The position numbers and the translations under genes were made by a program. Below are positions 27,097 to 37,133 of a stretch of 64,000 nt of DNA, piece by piece. Source of the DNA: an uncultured Oscillospiraceae bacterium. Its GTDB lineage: Bacteria; Bacillota; Clostridia; Oscillospirales; Oscillospiraceae. The DNA lies in contig CAKTEZ010000004.1 in the NCBI GenBank assembly GCA_934553255.1, positions 1-64,000 of the forward strand. Direction: 5' to 3'. The stretch's first letter is position 1; the number at the start of each line of letters is the position of its first letter. The notes beneath the pieces are model-generated. The model did no database searches and was not told where the DNA came from. It saw nothing but the letters and a program-made list of their open reading frames with translations.

Positions 27097-28773
27097 TCAC
27101 GCAAGCGTGATGCCCGTATAGTAGAAATTCAGAATATCGGCATAGCTGCAGCCCTGCTCCGCCATGGCGAAAGCGCCCCATTGGCTCATGCCGACATTAT
27201 GCCCCCAGCCGGAGCCGGAGAATGTGAAGGTGTTGTCCGGATTTTTGCTTTCGCGCTCAAGCGAGGAAACGCCGTCCGCCGTGATGACATAGGTGTCGCG
27301 CGCCGACGCATTGTTCGGTACGACCGTTCCGTCGCCGGAAAGGAGATACAGTCCGCCGGTCCCCGTCACCGCGTTTTCCGCATCGTTGACATAGTAGGTC
27401 CCCGCGTCGCCGCCGGTCACCGTGTAGCGCATACTGCGGATGTTCACATGGTCGTACACCCCGTTGAGCAGCGTCCGGCACTTCTCGCGCCGCGCGGTGT
27501 AGGAGCCGTCCGTTCCCTCAAAGGTCAGGGCGATGACATTTCCCGTGTCGCTGTATTCGGAGACATAGACATTGCGTACCTGCCCAACGTCCGTATTTGC
27601 CTCTGACTTCAGGATCGCGCGCAGCTCGTCGCCCGTCGCGGTGAAGGACCAGTAGTAGCGGGAAAAGCGCCACGAGACGCTTTCCTCGTAGGGGTCGAGC
27701 TTTCCCACAAGGTACGGCACATCGCTGCCCCAGACATTTTTGCAGCTCTCGCTCGCGCCGCCGTTGCAGGAGTAGTAAACGGCGTTTGTGACCGGCACGC
27801 CGTTGTAATAAATGCAAATGCCCCTCGTTTCCTCTGCCGCGGCATCGGAACGCTCGCTGCACCGCGCCATTCCGCTGTACGCCTGACAGTCCACGGTCGC
27901 GCACACATCAAAGCCCGCGCTGCGGTGGCGTGTCTGCGCGGCGGCATAGGTGCGGGCGCAGACCGTCTGCGCCTTGAGCGCTTCCGTCGGCCAGTCGTTC
28001 GACATCTCCGCTGCGATGACGCACTTGACATAATCCTCCATGTCCACCACATTGATGACGCTGATGTAGCCGCCCGTCGTGCGCTGGTACTCAAAGCCGC
28101 CGTAATAACGGTAGCCGGAGAACCATGTCACCGTTTTCTCTCCCGCCACCGAGCGCGGCCGGACACCGAGACTGTGCAGCCCCGAGCAGTCGAACTCGAA
28201 AAGCACCGTGTCCGTCCCTGTGGCAGAGACCACCACGCCCGTGCTGCTTGGCGTGACGATCTGCGCGCCGTAGTCCAACACATCCGTCTCCGACAGCACG
28301 CCCGCGGATTCATCGTAGCTCGCGTGGTTGCCGATCCGCACGCGGTACTCGCCATCGATATACGCGACAAAGCCTTTGGGATAACTCTGCGCCACGGTCA
28401 GCGCTTCCTCATAACCTTCAAATGCCGTCAGCAGCTCGATGTGGTACGCGCCGAGAATGATCGTATAGTTCGTCGGGCGCGTTTCGTAGCAGGCGTTGCC
28501 GGATACATAGGCGTTGCTGTCCACCGTGACGGTGATCTTCTCCTCGTCCGTCGAGGCAAGCTCCACGAAATTCCGCTCGCCGTCGTAATAGCCGAAGGCA
28601 TAGCCGGAGCCGCTGAGGGTATCGTTGTAGTTTTGCAGCCGCGCCGAAAAAAGCGCGTTGTCGCCGTATTTTAAGCCGACCTTGAGCATAGTATGTTCCG
28701 TGGCCTGCGCGCCGACGCAGAACGCGCACAAAAGCAGCAGGCTCAGAAAGGCGGTCCGAAGCGTTCGTTTCAT
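27097..28773 (-). CDS. SpoIID/LytB domain-containing secreted protein
   Basis: A 558-aa protein with a signal peptide (residues 1-24, cleaved after AQA), an N-terminal region of about 230 aa, and a SpoIID/LytB domain in the second half: [19 protein letters not shown] with the probable catalytic Glu, [17 protein letters not shown] (likely zinc ligands) and [13 protein letters not shown]. SpoIID is a lytic transglycosylase of engulfment; canonical SpoIID is about 340 aa with a membrane anchor, so this longer secreted form is probably a paralogue. A consensus promoter precedes it. It seems to lead the queA-tgt operon. Confidence 0.88.
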   Translation of the reverse strand: MKRTLRTAFLSLLLLCAFCVGAQATEHTMLKVGLKYGDNALFSARLQNYNDTLSGSGYAFGYYDGERNFVELASTDEEKITVTVDSNAYVSGNACYETRPTNYTIILGAYHIELLTAFEGYEEALTVAQSYPKGFVAYIDGEYRVRIGNHASYDESAGVLSETDVLDYGAQIVTPSSTGVVVSATGTDTVLFEFDCSGLHSLGVRPRSVAGEKTVTWFSGYRYYGGFEYQRTTGGYISVINVVDMEDYVKCVIAAEMSNDWPTEALKAQTVCARTYAAAQTRHRSAGFDVCATVDCQAYSGMARCSERSDAAAEETRGICIYYNGVPVTNAVYYSCNGGASESCKNVWGSDVPYLVGKLDPYEESVSWRFSRYYWSFTATGDELRAILKSEANTDVGQVRNVYVSEYSDTGNVIALTFEGTDGSYTARREKCRTLLNGVYDHVNIRSMRYTVTGGDAGTYYVNDAENAVTGTGGLYLLSGDGTVVPNNASARDTYVITADGVSSLERESKNPDNTFTFSGSGWGHNVGMSQWGAFAMAEQGCSYADILNFYYTGITLA

Positions 28774-28811
28774 AGGATTCCTCCGTTGGTCGCTTTTTCC
28801 TATATTGCTAC

Positions 28812-28840
28812 ATTATAGAATAGAACGCGCCCCGTTTCAA
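28812..28840 (-). promoter_or_regulatory. Promoter of the SpoIID/LytB-queA-tgt operon
   Basis: Leftwards, TTGAAA (28835-28840), 17 bases, TATAAT (28812-28817), about 40 bases ahead of the ATG at 28773. Confidence 0.7.
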
Positions 28841-28905
28841 GAAAAACCGCCATCTTTTTTCCTGACAATATTTTCCGTAAAATCAAACCGAGAGGAGCTT
28901 CCGCC

Positions 28906-29793
28906 ATGTCTCAGCCTTTATTCACAGGCTCCGGCGTTGCATTGGTGACGCCGATGACGCCGGACGGCATCGACCTTCCCGCACTCGACCGCCTTATCGA
29001 CCGACAACTCGACGCCGGGACCGACGCGCTCATTGTCTGCGCCACGACCGGCGAGGGCGCGACGCTGACCTATGCCGAACGCAGCGCAGTCATCGCGCAC
29101 AGCATTGAGTGCGCCGCGGGCCGTGTGCCGGTCATCGTCGGCACCGGCTCGAACAACACCGCCTCCGCCGCCGCGCTCTCGCGCGACGCCTGCGCCATGG
29201 GCGCAGACGGCGTTCTGGTCGTCACGCCTTACTACAACAAGGCGACGCAGCGCGGGCTTATCCGCCATTTTACCGCCGTGGCGGATGCTGTTGACCGTCC
29301 CCTTATCGTCTACAACGTCCCCTCCCGCACCGGCGTGAGCTGCACCGCCGAGACCTATGCCGTGCTGGCGCAGCACCCAAACATCGTCGGCGTCAAGGAG
29401 GCCTCCGGCAGCTTTGCGCTCATTCAGGACACACGGAATCTCTGCGGCGACGGCTTCTCCGTCTGGTCCGGCAACGACGAGGACACCGCCGCCATCTGTG
29501 CGCTCGGCGGCGTGGGCGTGATCTCGGTCGCCGCAAATCTCGTCCCGTGCGAAATGCACGAGCTGGTGCGTCTCTGCCTTGCCGACCGACTGCTGGAAGC
29601 AGGGCGTATGCAGCTTCGTCTCGCGCCGCTGCTCCGCGCCCTCTTCTGCGAGGTCAATCCCATTCCCGTCAAGACCGCCCTCGCACAGCTCGGGTTATGC
29701 AGCGGTACGCTGCGGCTCCCCCTGTGCGAAATGGGTGCGGAAAACCGCGAAGCGCTTCTCCGCACCATGGCGGAATACGGCGTTTCGGCATAA
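28906..29793 (+). CDS. dapA: 4-hydroxy-tetrahydrodipicolinate synthase
   Basis: Condenses pyruvate with aspartate semialdehyde, the first committed step to lysine, diaminopimelate and dipicolinate. The 295-aa TIM-barrel has TTGEGATLT (residues 45-53), the catalytic tyrosine in VYNVPSRTG and the Schiff-base lysine in GVKEASG. The ATG follows GAGAGGAG. It is a single rightward gene between two leftward operons, closed by a bidirectional terminator. In a spore former it would also feed spore dipicolinic acid. Confidence 0.96.
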   Translation: MSQPLFTGSGVALVTPMTPDGIDLPALDRLIDRQLDAGTDALIVCATTGEGATLTYAERSAVIAHSIECAAGRVPVIVGTGSNNTASAAALSRDACAMGADGVLVVTPYYNKATQRGLIRHFTAVADAVDRPLIVYNVPSRTGVSCTAETYAVLAQHPNIVGVKEASGSFALIQDTRNLCGDGFSVWSGNDEDTAAICALGGVGVISVAANLVPCEMHELVRLCLADRLLEAGRMQLRLAPLLRALFCEVNPIPVKTALAQLGLCSGTLRLPLCEMGAENREALLRTMAEYGVSA

Positions 29794-29821
29794 AAAAAGG
29801 ACGGCTTGCGCCGTCCTTTTT
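29792..29821. terminator. Bidirectional terminator between dapA and the bactofilin gene
   Basis: A 10-bp stem (AAAGGACGGC / GCCGTCCTTT) with a TTGC loop, flanked by A and T runs. It overlaps the dapA stop codon and serves both convergent genes. Confidence 0.85.
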
Positions 29822-29830
29822 CGGTCTCTT

Positions 29831-30397
29831 TTATTCCGCCGTTTCCGGTACGCCGATGCGGACCTCGCCGCTGATCACCGCGCCCTCGACCACGGAGAGC
29901 TTCCCCGCCGTCACACCGCCGGTGATGACCGCGTGCTGCTCCATCGTGAGCGTTCCGGCGACGATGACATTGCCCTTCACCGCGCCGTTGAGTACAAAGC
30001 TTTCCGCGTGTACGTCGCCCTCGACCGCGGAGCGCTCGTCTATATCCAGCGTTCCGTGCGCCGTGACATTGCCCGTCATGCGTACCCCGCTCAGGCGGAT
30101 ATTCTTGCCCTCCGCATCGCCCTCGATGCGGCCGCAGATGCTCAGGTCGCCCTGTCCTGTGATGTTGCCGTGGACTGCGCCATAGAGAACTAGACTTCCG
30201 TTCGTCCGCACCGAGCCTTCGATGACGGTCTCCGCGCCGATCTCCGTCACATAGCCGCGCTTTTCCGTGTCCGTATGCGGACGCATAAATTCCGAAGCCG
30301 GACGCTCCGGCTTCGCCGCTTTCGTTTCCGTGCGGTTTTCGGCAGGCGCATTGGCCAGATCCATCGCCGCCTGCATAAGATTGTCCTTCAGGCTCAT
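29831..30397 (-). CDS. Bactofilin family polymer-forming protein
   Basis: A 188-aa protein with a disordered charged N-terminus (1-45) and a beta-helix made of short repeats of the type [18 protein letters not shown], the bactofilin (DUF583) signature. Bactofilins form membrane-associated filaments that organise wall synthesis or cell shape. It overlaps ispF as ATGA, an unusual but clear operon link with the isoprenoid genes. Partners are unknown. Confidence 0.88.
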   Translation of the reverse strand: MSLKDNLMQAAMDLANAPAENRTETKAAKPERPASEFMRPHTDTEKRGYVTEIGAETVIEGSVRTNGSLVLYGAVHGNITGQGDLSICGRIEGDAEGKNIRLSGVRMTGNVTAHGTLDIDERSAVEGDVHAESFVLNGAVKGNVIVAGTLTMEQHAVITGGVTAGKLSVVEGAVISGEVRIGVPETAE

Positions 30398-30900
30398 AGA
30401 TGTTCTCCTCTTTCTTCCGTATTTTTCTCCAACAGCGCCACAGCGTGCGCCGCAATGCCAAGTCCTTCTCCCGTAAAGCCAAGCCCTTCCTCCGTTGTCG
30501 CTTTGACGCTGACGCAGGAGGCGTCCAGCGCGAGCGCACGGGCAAGATTGGCTCGCATCTGCGCACGGTACGGCGCAAGCTTCGGCGCCTGCGCCAGAAC
30601 CGTCGCGTCGATGTTCACGACCGACCAGCCGCCCTCCGTCAGCTTTTCGCGCACCCGTTCAAGCAGGAGCAGACTGGAAATGCCGCGGTATGCCTCGTCC
30701 GTGTACGGAAAGAGCTTGCCGATGTCGCCGAGCGCCGTCGCGCCGAGCAGCGCGTCCATGACCGCATGGGTAAGCACATCGGCATCGCTGTGGCCGAGCA
30801 GACCCTTTTCATGCGGGACCTCCACGCCGCCGAGAACGAGCCTTCGCCCTTCCGTCAGGCGGTGGACGTCATAGCCGTGGCCAACGCGAAGCTTCGTCAT
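30394..30900 (-). CDS. ispF: 2-C-methyl-D-erythritol 2,4-cyclodiphosphate synthase
   Basis: Cyclises CDP-ME phosphate in the MEP isoprenoid pathway. The 168-aa protein has the metal-binding GYDVHRL (Asp and His near residues 10-12), [11 protein letters not shown] (His and Asp near 36-42) and the conserved [12 protein letters not shown] near the C-terminus. Start overlaps the ispD stop as ATGA and the end overlaps the bactofilin gene. Confidence 0.96.
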   Translation of the reverse strand: MTKLRVGHGYDVHRLTEGRRLVLGGVEVPHEKGLLGHSDADVLTHAVMDALLGATALGDIGKLFPYTDEAYRGISSLLLLERVREKLTEGGWSVVNIDATVLAQAPKLAPYRAQMRANLARALALDASCVSVKATTEEGLGFTGEGLGIAAHAVALLEKNTEERGEHL

Positions 30901-31646
30901 TCCGCACCCTCCCGTTCCGTCCGATCGTGGAGGATCGCCTCCGCCAACAGAAGATCGATCGGGGTGGTGATCTTAACATTTTCCTCGTCGCCATCTGTCA
31001 AGTAAACCACCTTGCCAAGGCGCTCTACCGCGGCACAATCGTCGGTCACTTCTCCGCCGGAGGTCAGGGCAGACTGAAGCGCCGCCTTCAAAACCGCCGC
31101 ATCGAACACCTGCGGCGTCTGTACGGCAAAGAGCCTGGAACGCTCCGGCGTTTCCCGCACGGTCCGTCCGTCGTCGGACACCTTGACGGTATCGCGCACC
31201 GCCGTTGCGGGCGCGACGGCGGCGCAGGCCGCCGCCTTTTCGATCAGCGCGTCGATCATCTCCGGCTTCACGAGCGGGCGCGCGCCGTCCTGCACGGCGA
31301 TCAGCCCTGCTTCCTCGCTCGTTTCCAGCGCCGCGCGCAGCACAGACTCCGTGCGCGTCGCACCGCCGACGATGACCTTGACCGGCTTTCCGATTCCGTA
31401 CGCCTTGCACAGATCGGCATAGGACAGCAGGTCCTCCTCGCGGGCGGCAATCACGATCTCGTCCACACGCGCCGCGGCATCGACTGCGCGCAGCGTGTGC
31501 GCCAGCACCGGTATGCCGTCCAACGGCTGGAGGAGCTTATTCTCTCCCCCATAGCGCTGCGAACAACCCGCCGCGGCAACGATCGCCGCACAGTACGGAT
31601 ACGCGCGAGGCTCCCTGCCGAAAATCTTCTGGAAAAGGTTTTTCAT
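30897..31646 (-). CDS. ispD: 2-C-methyl-D-erythritol 4-phosphate cytidylyltransferase
   Basis: Forms CDP-methylerythritol from MEP and CTP. The 249-aa nucleotidyltransferase has [11 protein letters not shown] followed by ENKLLQ (the CTP-binding G-rich loop), VQDGARPLV and AVQTPQVFD. The first 15 residues are an extra leader compared with typical IspD. It lies between carD and ispF with 4-base overlaps on both sides. Confidence 0.95.
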   Translation of the reverse strand: MKNLFQKIFGREPRAYPYCAAIVAAAGCSQRYGGENKLLQPLDGIPVLAHTLRAVDAAARVDEIVIAAREEDLLSYADLCKAYGIGKPVKVIVGGATRTESVLRAALETSEEAGLIAVQDGARPLVKPEMIDALIEKAAACAAVAPATAVRDTVKVSDDGRTVRETPERSRLFAVQTPQVFDAAVLKAALQSALTSGGEVTDDCAAVERLGKVVYLTDGDEENVKITTPIDLLLAEAILHDRTEREGAE

Positions 31647-32134
31647 TCGTCCTCCCCCGCCGCGATCGCAGCGGTAACACGCGACTCCGCGTCGGTATAT
31701 TCAACATCCTCCGCCAGAACGATCTCGGAGATCAGTATTTGCTTAGCATTGTGCAGCATCTTTCGCTCGCCGGTGGACAGACCGCGCTCGCCGTCCCGAT
31801 GCATGAGCGCCTTGATCACGCCCGCGACCTCCAATAAGTCGCCGCTCTTGATGCGCTCCATATTCTCGCGGTAGCGGTGATTCCAGTTCGTCGTCATGTC
31901 CACGCTCAGCTTGGGGATCTCCGCAAGGACCTTCTCGATCGCCTCCGCGCTCGACACGGCGCGAATTCCGATCAGGCCGCTGTTCTCCGTCGGGATCTTG
32001 AGCGTCAGACCGGAGCCGGGCATCTTAAACACATAGAACATCACACGGTCTCTGCCGATCCGCTCTTCCACGATGCTCTCGATCATTCCCGCGCCGTGCA
32101 TCGGATGCACGATCTTATCCCCCACACAGAACAT
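31643..32134 (-). CDS. CarD family transcriptional regulator
   Basis: A 163-aa CarD/CdnL-type protein with an N-terminal RNA-polymerase-interacting Tudor-like domain (MFCVGDKIVHPMHG) and a helical DNA-binding C-terminal domain. Such proteins bind the RNA polymerase beta subunit and stabilise open complexes, often at rRNA promoters. It heads the ispD-ispF-bactofilin operon and has its own sigma-A promoter; carD-ispD linkage is common in Clostridia. The ATG follows GGGAGGCG. Confidence 0.93.
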   Translation of the reverse strand: MFCVGDKIVHPMHGAGMIESIVEERIGRDRVMFYVFKMPGSGLTLKIPTENSGLIGIRAVSSAEAIEKVLAEIPKLSVDMTTNWNHRYRENMERIKSGDLLEVAGVIKALMHRDGERGLSTGERKMLHNAKQILISEIVLAEDVEYTDAESRVTAAIAAGEDE

Positions 32135-32218
32135 TATGCCCGCCTCCCGTCAAATAGTATCCATTTGCAGGTACACAAATCGAAAAATACTCAAAAAGGG
32201 TCAATTCTCGCTGTGTAT

Positions 32219-32247
32219 AGTATAGCTCAACTTGGCATGATTTTCAA
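32219..32247 (-). promoter_or_regulatory. Promoter of the carD-ispD-ispF operon
   Basis: Leftwards, TTGAAA (32242-32247), 17 bases, TATACT (32219-32224), giving a leader of roughly 80 bases before carD. Confidence 0.65.
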
Positions 32248-32300
32248 GTGATTTCTTCCCCTTTTCCGTGCAAAAAGGCCAAATTCGGCAGAGTGCGCGG

Positions 32301-32329
32301 AAAAGGAGCGGCCGATTTGGCCGCCCCTT
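32301..32329 (-). terminator. Terminator of the CoA-transferase gene
   Basis: A GC stem (GCGGCC / GGCCGC extended by G-C and A-T pairs across one mismatch) with a five-base loop, followed by CTTTTCC on the minus strand, about 20 bases past the stop codon. Confidence 0.6.
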
Positions 32330-32348
32330 CCAGCATTTTTCTGTATTT

Positions 32349-33689
32349 TTACTTGTTGCTTCTGCGCCAGATATGCATTTTCTCCGCGTCGGCAATAAGC
32401 TGCTCACGGAAATCCGGATGCGCGATGGAGATCAGCGCTTCGGCGCGCTGCCATGTGGACAGGCCCTTGAGGTTCACCATACCGTACTCGGTAACGATGT
32501 AGTGCGTGCAGGAGCGCGGGTCGGTGCAGATGGAGCCGGGCGTCAGCGTGGGGACGATACGGCTCTTAACGCTGCCGTCCTTTCCCGTGACGGTGGAGGA
32601 CATGCAAATGAAGCTCTTGCCGCCCTTGGACAGGTACGCGCCCATCGCAAAGTCGAGCTGGCCGCCCGTGCCGGAAATGTGCTTGACGCCGGCGGACTCC
32701 GCGTTGACCTGGCCGAAGAGGTCGCAGTCGATGGCGTTGTTGATGGAAATGAAGTTGTCGATCTGGGAGATCACATGAACATCGTTCGTGTAATCGACCG
32801 GAGCGCCCATGACCTCGGGATTGCGGTCCATGTAATCATAGAGCTTCTGCGTACCGGCCGCGAAAGCAAAGACCTGACGGCCCTTGTCCAGATTTTTGTG
32901 TCTGCCGGTGATCTTGCCCGCCAAAGCCATATCCACGAAGCCATCCACATACATCTCCGTATGCACGGAAAGGTCCTTGAGGTCGGACTGCGCGATCATC
33001 GAGCCGATGGTGTTGGGCATACCGCCGATGCCGAGCTGAAGGCAGGCGCCGTTTGGGATCTGCGGGACGACCAGATTGGCGACCGCAACATCCACATCGG
33101 TCGGAGCGCCGCCCGCGCCGAGCTGTGCCACGGGGGGATTTTCGCCCTCAACGACCATGTCAATGTCGGCAACATTGATCTCGCAGCCGGTCAAGCCGTA
33201 GACCCACGGAAGGTTCTCATTGACCTCGACGATGACGGTCTTGGCGTTGTCGAGCATATCCGCCAGATGAGAGGCGGCCAGCGCATAGCTGAAATTGCCA
33301 TGCTTGTCCATCGGCGTGACCTGGATCATCGCAACATCCACGCTGGCGTTGCCGTCACGGTAGAAACGGGGCAGCTCGCTGTAGCGCATGGGCATAAAGT
33401 ATCCCATGCCCTTGGCGATGATCTTGCGGTCGATGCCGCTGCAATGCCACGAATGCCAGGTAAAATGCTCGCCCGCGTCCTCCGCCTTGCAGATCTCGGG
33501 CATCCACATCGTCACGCCGCCGCGTACCTTGACATCGCGCAGCTCGCTCTGGCGGGCGGCAAGCGCCTTATCGAGCGAATAGGGGTGATTCGTACACCAG
33601 CCGTAATCCACCCAATCGCCGCTCTTGACGGCCTTTACCGCCTCGGCAGCGGTGGTCAGCTTTTTCCGATAGAGTTCCTGAACGTTCAT
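32349..33689 (-). CDS. Acetyl-CoA hydrolase/transferase family CoA-transferase, probably butyryl-CoA:acetate type
   Basis: A 446-aa CoA-transferase of the Cat/But group. Motifs include GTGGQLDF and [11 protein letters not shown] in the C-terminal half, and a VHTEM segment with Glu245 as the likely catalytic residue. Length and motifs fit butyryl-CoA:acetate CoA-transferase, the last step of butyrate formation in Oscillospiraceae; the closely related 4-hydroxybutyrate CoA-transferase cannot be excluded without comparison to characterised enzymes. It stands alone between a promoter and a terminator, typical of highly expressed fermentative genes. Strong GGAGGAG ribosome-binding site. Confidence 0.85.
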   Translation of the reverse strand: MNVQELYRKKLTTAAEAVKAVKSGDWVDYGWCTNHPYSLDKALAARQSELRDVKVRGGVTMWMPEICKAEDAGEHFTWHSWHCSGIDRKIIAKGMGYFMPMRYSELPRFYRDGNASVDVAMIQVTPMDKHGNFSYALAASHLADMLDNAKTVIVEVNENLPWVYGLTGCEINVADIDMVVEGENPPVAQLGAGGAPTDVDVAVANLVVPQIPNGACLQLGIGGMPNTIGSMIAQSDLKDLSVHTEMYVDGFVDMALAGKITGRHKNLDKGRQVFAFAAGTQKLYDYMDRNPEVMGAPVDYTNDVHVISQIDNFISINNAIDCDLFGQVNAESAGVKHISGTGGQLDFAMGAYLSKGGKSFICMSSTVTGKDGSVKSRIVPTLTPGSICTDPRSCTHYIVTEYGMVNLKGLSTWQRAEALISIAHPDFREQLIADAEKMHIWRRSNK

Positions 33690-33750
33690 CGTTGGTCTCC
33701 TCCTGCATGATATGATAAAGGTCTTTCGTTAAAACTTTGTCAACAGGGAT

Positions 33751-33779
33751 ATTTTACCACACATCTTCCCTCTTGAAAA
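33751..33779 (-). promoter_or_regulatory. Candidate extended -10 promoter of the CoA-transferase gene
   Basis: Leftwards, TTTTCA (33774-33779), 17 bases ending in TGG, then TAAAAT (33751-33756). The weak -35 is offset by the TGn extension of the -10 box. Confidence 0.45.
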
Positions 33780-33802
33780 GCCCAATTTCCGAAACCGTAC
33801 AG

Positions 33803-33831
33803 AAAAAAGGACAGGCAGAGCCTGTCCTTTT
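33803..33831 (-). terminator. Terminator of the ispH operon
   Basis: An 11-bp stem (AAAGGACAGGC and complement) with a 3-base loop and trailing TTTTTT on the minus strand, just past the stop of the IspH-S1 gene. Confidence 0.9.
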
Positions 33832-33845
33832 CATCTTATACGGAT

Positions 33846-35792
33846 TTACTCCTCAACAGGAGCATCTTCCTCGGCAGCGGGCGCGAGCAGCGCACGAATG
33901 CTCAGAGAGATCTTCTTCTTATCCTCGTCGATAGCAATGATCTTCGCATCGACCTTGTCGCCTTCGGCGAGAACATCGGAGGGCTTATCGATGCGGCGGT
34001 CCGCGATCTGGGAGATGTGGATCAGACCGTCCACGCCGGGAACGACCTCGGCGAACGCGCCGAAGGTCATCAGCTTGACGATGCGGACATTGGCCACATC
34101 GCCGACCTTATAGGTGTTCATGAACACATCCCAAGGATTCTGGGTGCGGTCCTTCACGCCGAGAGAGATCTTATGCTTCTCCGGATCGAAAGAGATAACA
34201 TAGACATCAAGATGATCGCCGACGGAAACGACCTCGGCGGGGTTCTTGATGCGGCTCCAGCTCAGCTCGGAGATGTGGACCATGCCGTCCACGCCGCCGA
34301 TGTCAACGAACACGCCGTAGCTGGTCATGGACTTGACAACGCCATCGTAGTGCTTGCCGACCTCGATGTTCGCCCAGATCTCAGCCTGCGCGGCCTGACG
34401 AGCCTCGCTCTGCACGGCCTTGATGGAGCCGACGACGCGGCGGCGGGCGCGGTTGACCTCCGTGATGCGGAGCTGAACGCGCTGCTTGATCATCTGGCTG
34501 AGGTCGCTGTCCTTGGGCAGACCGCTCTGGGACGCGGGAACAAATACGCGCACGCCCTTGACGGAAACGACAATACCGCCCTTGTTTTCTTCCGTAACGA
34601 TGCCTTCGAGTACCGTTTTGTTCTCAACGGCGTTCTCGATGTCCTCCCAGACCTTGACCGCGTCCAGACGCTTCTTGGAAAGCGTGGCATAGCCTTCGAT
34701 GTCGTTCACGCGGACGATGTAAGTCTCGATCTCGTCGCCGATGTGGACAATGTCCTCGACCTTGGCATCGGGATCGCTGGAAAGCTCGCTGACGGGAATG
34801 TAGCCCGCCTGCTTGCAGCCCAGGTCGACCTGGATCTCGGTCGTACCGATGGCCGTGACAATACCGGTCACCTTATCTCCTGTATTTAAAGTCTTAAAAG
34901 ATTTGTCGAGCATTTCTTCGAAGGACTCGCCGCCTTCAATGGTCTTGATTTCTTCCGTCATGGTTGCATATACCTCCTTAATGATGCCCGCAGGAGTGGA
35001 GGCGCCGGCCGTCAGGCCCGCAACAGTACAGCCATGAAAGAGGTCCGGTGAGAGTTCGTCCGCTGTTTCGATCTGATAAACGCGGGCGCAGCTCTCTTTG
35101 CAGATTTCTGTCAAATGTCTGGTGTTAGCGCTTTTACGGTCTCCGACCACCACCATAACGTCAACCTGAGAGGCGATCTCCGCCGCCTCAGACTGGCGTT
35201 TTTGCGTAGCATTGCATATTGTATCATCAATTTTCAGATTTGTACACTCTTTTTTTAGAATTTTCACGCAACTTTCCCAAAGCGCACGAATGCAGGTGGT
35301 CTGGGCAACTGCTGTTATGGGCAAAGCGGCAGATTTCGGCTCTTTACCGAGCCAGTTTTCGATCTCCTCCGGCGTTCCGAAGACCAACGGGCTGGCGCAC
35401 CAGCTGGCGATCCCCGCCACCTCGGGGTGATCGTGTTCGCCGACGATGACGACCTGCCGTCCCTCCTGCTCCGCCTGCACGACGAGCCTTTGAATGCGCT
35501 GCACGTTCGGACAGGCTGCGCTGACGACCTGCGCGCCGCGCGCGGCGAGCCGCTCGATGACCTCGCGCCGCTCACCGTGCGAGCGGAGCAGCACCGTCTC
35601 ACCGGCCCGTGCTTCCTCGGGCGATGCGATGCGGCGCATCCCCTCGCTCGCCAACTCCGCGACCACATTTTCGTTGTGTATGATGCTGCCGAGCATGGCG
35701 CCGCCACGCTCCCGCGCCGTCTCATGCGCGAGCCGGACCGCGCGCTCCACGCCGTAGCAGAAGCCCGCGGTCTTAGCAAGAAGGACTCTCAC
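33846..35792 (-). CDS. ispH: IspH-S1 fusion: HMBPP reductase with four S1 RNA-binding domains
   Basis: The 648-aa protein joins two functions. Residues 1 to about 283 are IspH, the Fe-S reductase making IPP and DMAPP, with cluster cysteines in FCYGVERA, ACPNVQ and ICNATQK. After an acidic linker come four S1 motifs (about 300-370, 385-455, 470-540 and 555-625), like ribosomal protein S1. This fusion is known in many Clostridia, where it may replace a separate RpsA. It starts with GTG in a GTGA overlap with plsC, and ends at a terminator. Both halves look intact. Confidence 0.95.
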   Translation of the reverse strand: MRVLLAKTAGFCYGVERAVRLAHETARERGGAMLGSIIHNENVVAELASEGMRRIASPEEARAGETVLLRSHGERREVIERLAARGAQVVSAACPNVQRIQRLVVQAEQEGRQVVIVGEHDHPEVAGIASWCASPLVFGTPEEIENWLGKEPKSAALPITAVAQTTCIRALWESCVKILKKECTNLKIDDTICNATQKRQSEAAEIASQVDVMVVVGDRKSANTRHLTEICKESCARVYQIETADELSPDLFHGCTVAGLTAGASTPAGIIKEVYATMTEEIKTIEGGESFEEMLDKSFKTLNTGDKVTGIVTAIGTTEIQVDLGCKQAGYIPVSELSSDPDAKVEDIVHIGDEIETYIVRVNDIEGYATLSKKRLDAVKVWEDIENAVENKTVLEGIVTEENKGGIVVSVKGVRVFVPASQSGLPKDSDLSQMIKQRVQLRITEVNRARRRVVGSIKAVQSEARQAAQAEIWANIEVGKHYDGVVKSMTSYGVFVDIGGVDGMVHISELSWSRIKNPAEVVSVGDHLDVYVISFDPEKHKISLGVKDRTQNPWDVFMNTYKVGDVANVRIVKLMTFGAFAEVVPGVDGLIHISQIADRRIDKPSDVLAEGDKVDAKIIAIDEDKKKISLSIRALLAPAAEEDAPVEE

Positions 35793-36412
35793 AGAGGCGC
35801 ACCTCCCACCGCCTGCCCGCCGAGCGCGTACGCCTCGCGCAGCACATCGTCGGCGATCTTTTGCAGCTCCTCCGAGGTCCCCCGCCGTCCTGTGATCTGC
35901 GGAATGTACGGCTCGCCGAAGACGATCGCCGTCTTACGGAAAAGCTTTTTCTCCCCGCCGACAAACACAGGGATCAGCGCCGCGCCGGAGCGCACGCCGA
36001 TCATGGCAATGCCGGAATGCGCGTGCGCGGGCAGCCCGTCGTGAGAGCCGATGCCGCCGTGGATCGTCGTTCCCTCCGGAAAGATCAGCAGATTTTCGTC
36101 CTCGCGTATGACCTTCATCGCGGTCTTGACCGCCTGAATGTCCGTACCCTCGCGGTTGACCGGAAACGCGCCGAGCGCGCGCAGGAACCAGCCAAGCAGC
36201 CGGTTTTGAAACAGCTCGGCCTTGGCCATGAAATGCAGATGGTAGTCGATGGGCAGGCACAGGCCGATCAGCACCGGATCGATGTCGCTCGCATGGTTGG
36301 GGCAGAGCAGCGCGCCGTGCTTCGGCAGGTTCTCCCGCCCCTTGACCTCCACCCGAAAAAGCAGGCGCAGAAGCTGCCCGATCACCCAGATGATGCAAAA
36401 CAGAACTCTCAT
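35789..36412 (-). CDS. plsC: 1-acyl-sn-glycerol-3-phosphate acyltransferase
   Basis: Acylates lysophosphatidic acid in phospholipid synthesis. The 207-aa membrane-associated protein has a hydrophobic N-terminus (LFCIIWVIGQLLRLLF), the HX4D catalytic motif in NHASDID and the FPEGTT substrate-binding motif. It overlaps cmk upstream and ispH downstream by four bases each; cmk-plsC-ispH-S1 is a recurrent order in Clostridia. Confidence 0.94.
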   Translation of the reverse strand: MRVLFCIIWVIGQLLRLLFRVEVKGRENLPKHGALLCPNHASDIDPVLIGLCLPIDYHLHFMAKAELFQNRLLGWFLRALGAFPVNREGTDIQAVKTAMKVIREDENLLIFPEGTTIHGGIGSHDGLPAHAHSGIAMIGVRSGAALIPVFVGGEKKLFRKTAIVFGEPYIPQITGRRGTSEELQKIADDVLREAYALGGQAVGGAPL

Positions 36413-37089
36413 TGCACCCTCTCCCGAATGATCTTCTCAAGCGCCTGCTCGCTCTGCGCGAAATCCAGCGCCGAGGTGTCGACGATCACCGCGTCCTCGG
36501 CGGGTCTGAGCGGCGCGACGGCGCGGTGGGAATCGTTGTAGTCCCGCTCGACCAGCTCGCGCAGCACCTCGTCGTAGGGCTTCGGCGTGCCGCGCTGCTC
36601 CAACTCCAGACAGCGGCGCTCCGCGCGCACCTCGCTCGATGCGGTGAGAAATATCTTGACCTCCGCATCCGGCAGAACGACCGTGCCAATGTCCCGTCCG
36701 TCCATAATGACGCTGTGCCGCCGCGCCATGTCGCGCTGCATCTCCAGCAGATAGGCGCGTACGGCGGGAAGCGCCGAAACGGCGCTCGCGTACATGGAGA
36801 TCTCCGGCAGGCGGATCTCGGCGGTCACGTCCTCTCCGTTCAGGAACATATGCTGCAGGCCGTCCGCTTCATACCGCATGGCGATGTCCAGCTCCGGCAG
36901 GAGCGCGACGACCGCCGCCTCGTCCCGCAGCGCGATCCCGCGGCGCTTCACCGCGCAGCCGATGGTGCGGTAGATCGCGCCCGTGTCCACATAGAGAATG
37001 TTCAGCTTGGCGGCAAGCGCCCTGGCAAGAGTGCTTTTCCCCGCACCGGAGGGGCCGTCCACCGCGACGGCATAGCGTTTTTCAGACAT
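36409..37089 (-). CDS. cmk: Cytidylate kinase
   Basis: Phosphorylates CMP and dCMP. The 226-aa P-loop kinase has GPSGAGKST near residues 12-20, DTGAIYRT and DGRDIGT, the standard family set. The ATG follows GGAAAGAAGC. It is coupled to plsC through an ATGA overlap. In Bacillus cmk also sits next to an S1-domain gene, which is here fused to IspH. Confidence 0.96.
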   Translation of the reverse strand: MSEKRYAVAVDGPSGAGKSTLARALAAKLNILYVDTGAIYRTIGCAVKRRGIALRDEAAVVALLPELDIAMRYEADGLQHMFLNGEDVTAEIRLPEISMYASAVSALPAVRAYLLEMQRDMARRHSVIMDGRDIGTVVLPDAEVKIFLTASSEVRAERRCLELEQRGTPKPYDEVLRELVERDYNDSHRAVAPLRPAEDAVIVDTSALDFAQSEQALEKIIRERVQ

Positions 37090-37133
37090 ACCGCTTGCTT
37101 CTTTCCATAGTTTATCTGTTAAGTAGAAATACT

